Shown: piece after piece, positions 14,271 to 14,322 of the stretch
Numbering within the stretch: position 1 is the stretch's first letter
Layout: every line of letters begins with the position of its first letter
DNA from: Clostridiaceae bacterium
Lineage (GTDB): Bacteria > Bacillota_A > Clostridia > Clostridiales > Clostridiaceae
DNA: 14,322 nt
Reading direction: 5' to 3'
NCBI GenBank assembly: GCA_029256485.1
Contig: JAQSXU010000089.1
Span: forward strand, 1 to 14,322
Translations under genes and position numbers: made by a program
The notes under the pieces: model-generated
The model's database searches: none
Told to the model about the DNA's origin: nothing
The model's input: only the letters and a program-made list of their open reading frames with translations

Positions 14271-14322
14271 ATGGGAAATAACAATACAAAATCAACAATT
14301 ATTTATGATTTTGATAATATAA
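14271..14322 (+). CDS. Start of an unidentified gene, cut by the window edge
   Basis: ATG at 14271 follows AGGAAGTGA (14255-14263) by seven bases and opens a frame without stop to the window end. The 17 visible residues (MGNNNTKSTIIYDFDNI) are too few to name a family; there is no signal peptide or membrane segment in them. It lies 150 bases after the nucleotidyltransferase gene, a larger gap than most in this cluster, so it may be a separate unit or the continuation of the operon. Confidence 0.6.
   Translation, partial: MGNNNTKSTIIYDFDNI

Noticed and set aside
1..14322. tRNA, rRNA, CRISPR array, transposase or phage genes
   Set aside because: I found no clover-leaf tRNA pattern, regularly spaced repeats, insertion-sequence ends or recombinase motifs; all long frames are explained by polysaccharide genes and the flanking DUF554 gene.

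Overview
The window looks like a piece of a low-GC Gram-positive chromosome, most probably a Clostridium or a close relative. The reasons are the very AT-rich DNA, codons ending in A or T throughout, strong AGGAGG-type ribosome binding sites before most genes, occasional GTG and TTG starts, and protein families typical of clostridial cell-surface polysaccharide loci. I assigned families by reading motifs; no database search was run.

Layout. At the left edge (1-582) is the 3' part of an unrelated DUF554-type membrane protein gene, closed by a perfect 22-bp hairpin terminator (607-658). After an AT-rich gap with no gene (583-826), a single polysaccharide locus, all on the + strand, fills the rest. 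It opens with a small monotopic phosphoglycosyl transferase (827-1468), then a 223-base gap holding two stem-loops with alternative pairings. Next come the Alg14-like/Alg13-like glycosyltransferase pair (1692-2168, 2189-2734), a Wzy-type polymerase (2718-3941), a GT2 (3991-4869), a GT32-like transferase (4931-5677), another GT2 (5712-6590), a GT4 split by a frameshift (6644-7770), RmlA/RfbA (7843-8739), a membrane O-acyltransferase (8793-9869), a Wzx-type flippase (9926-11344), a Wzz/CpsC-type chain-length protein (11389-12138), a CpsD-type tyrosine kinase (12232-12891), a DUF-like nucleotidyltransferase (12909-14120), and the first 17 codons of another gene (from 14271).

How it works together (inference from the families). 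The phosphoglycosyl transferase loads the first sugar phosphate onto undecaprenyl phosphate at the inner membrane face. The Alg14/13-like pair and the GT2, GT32, GT2 and GT4 enzymes extend it, so the repeat unit could hold about six sugars. RmlA supplies dTDP-glucose, the acyltransferase may decorate the chain, Wzx flips the lipid-linked unit, Wzy polymerises it, and the Wzz/kinase pair sets chain length. This is a Wzx/Wzy-dependent capsule or exopolysaccharide pathway.

The most striking observation is in the GT4 gene. Its two reading frames join exactly at a heptamer A AAA AAG in the correct phase, followed at once by TAA. This is the classic -1 slippage motif, and a -1 shift there gives an uninterrupted protein of about 375 residues. 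It may be programmed frameshifting, transcriptional slippage, a phase-variable homopolymer switch, a plain mutation or a sequencing error. Other points of interest are the nested hairpins at 1523-1598, an inverted repeat that could mask the ribosome binding site of the last gene, the chain-length/kinase pair at the far end of the cluster, and the poorly understood nucleotidyltransferase 17 bases after the kinase.
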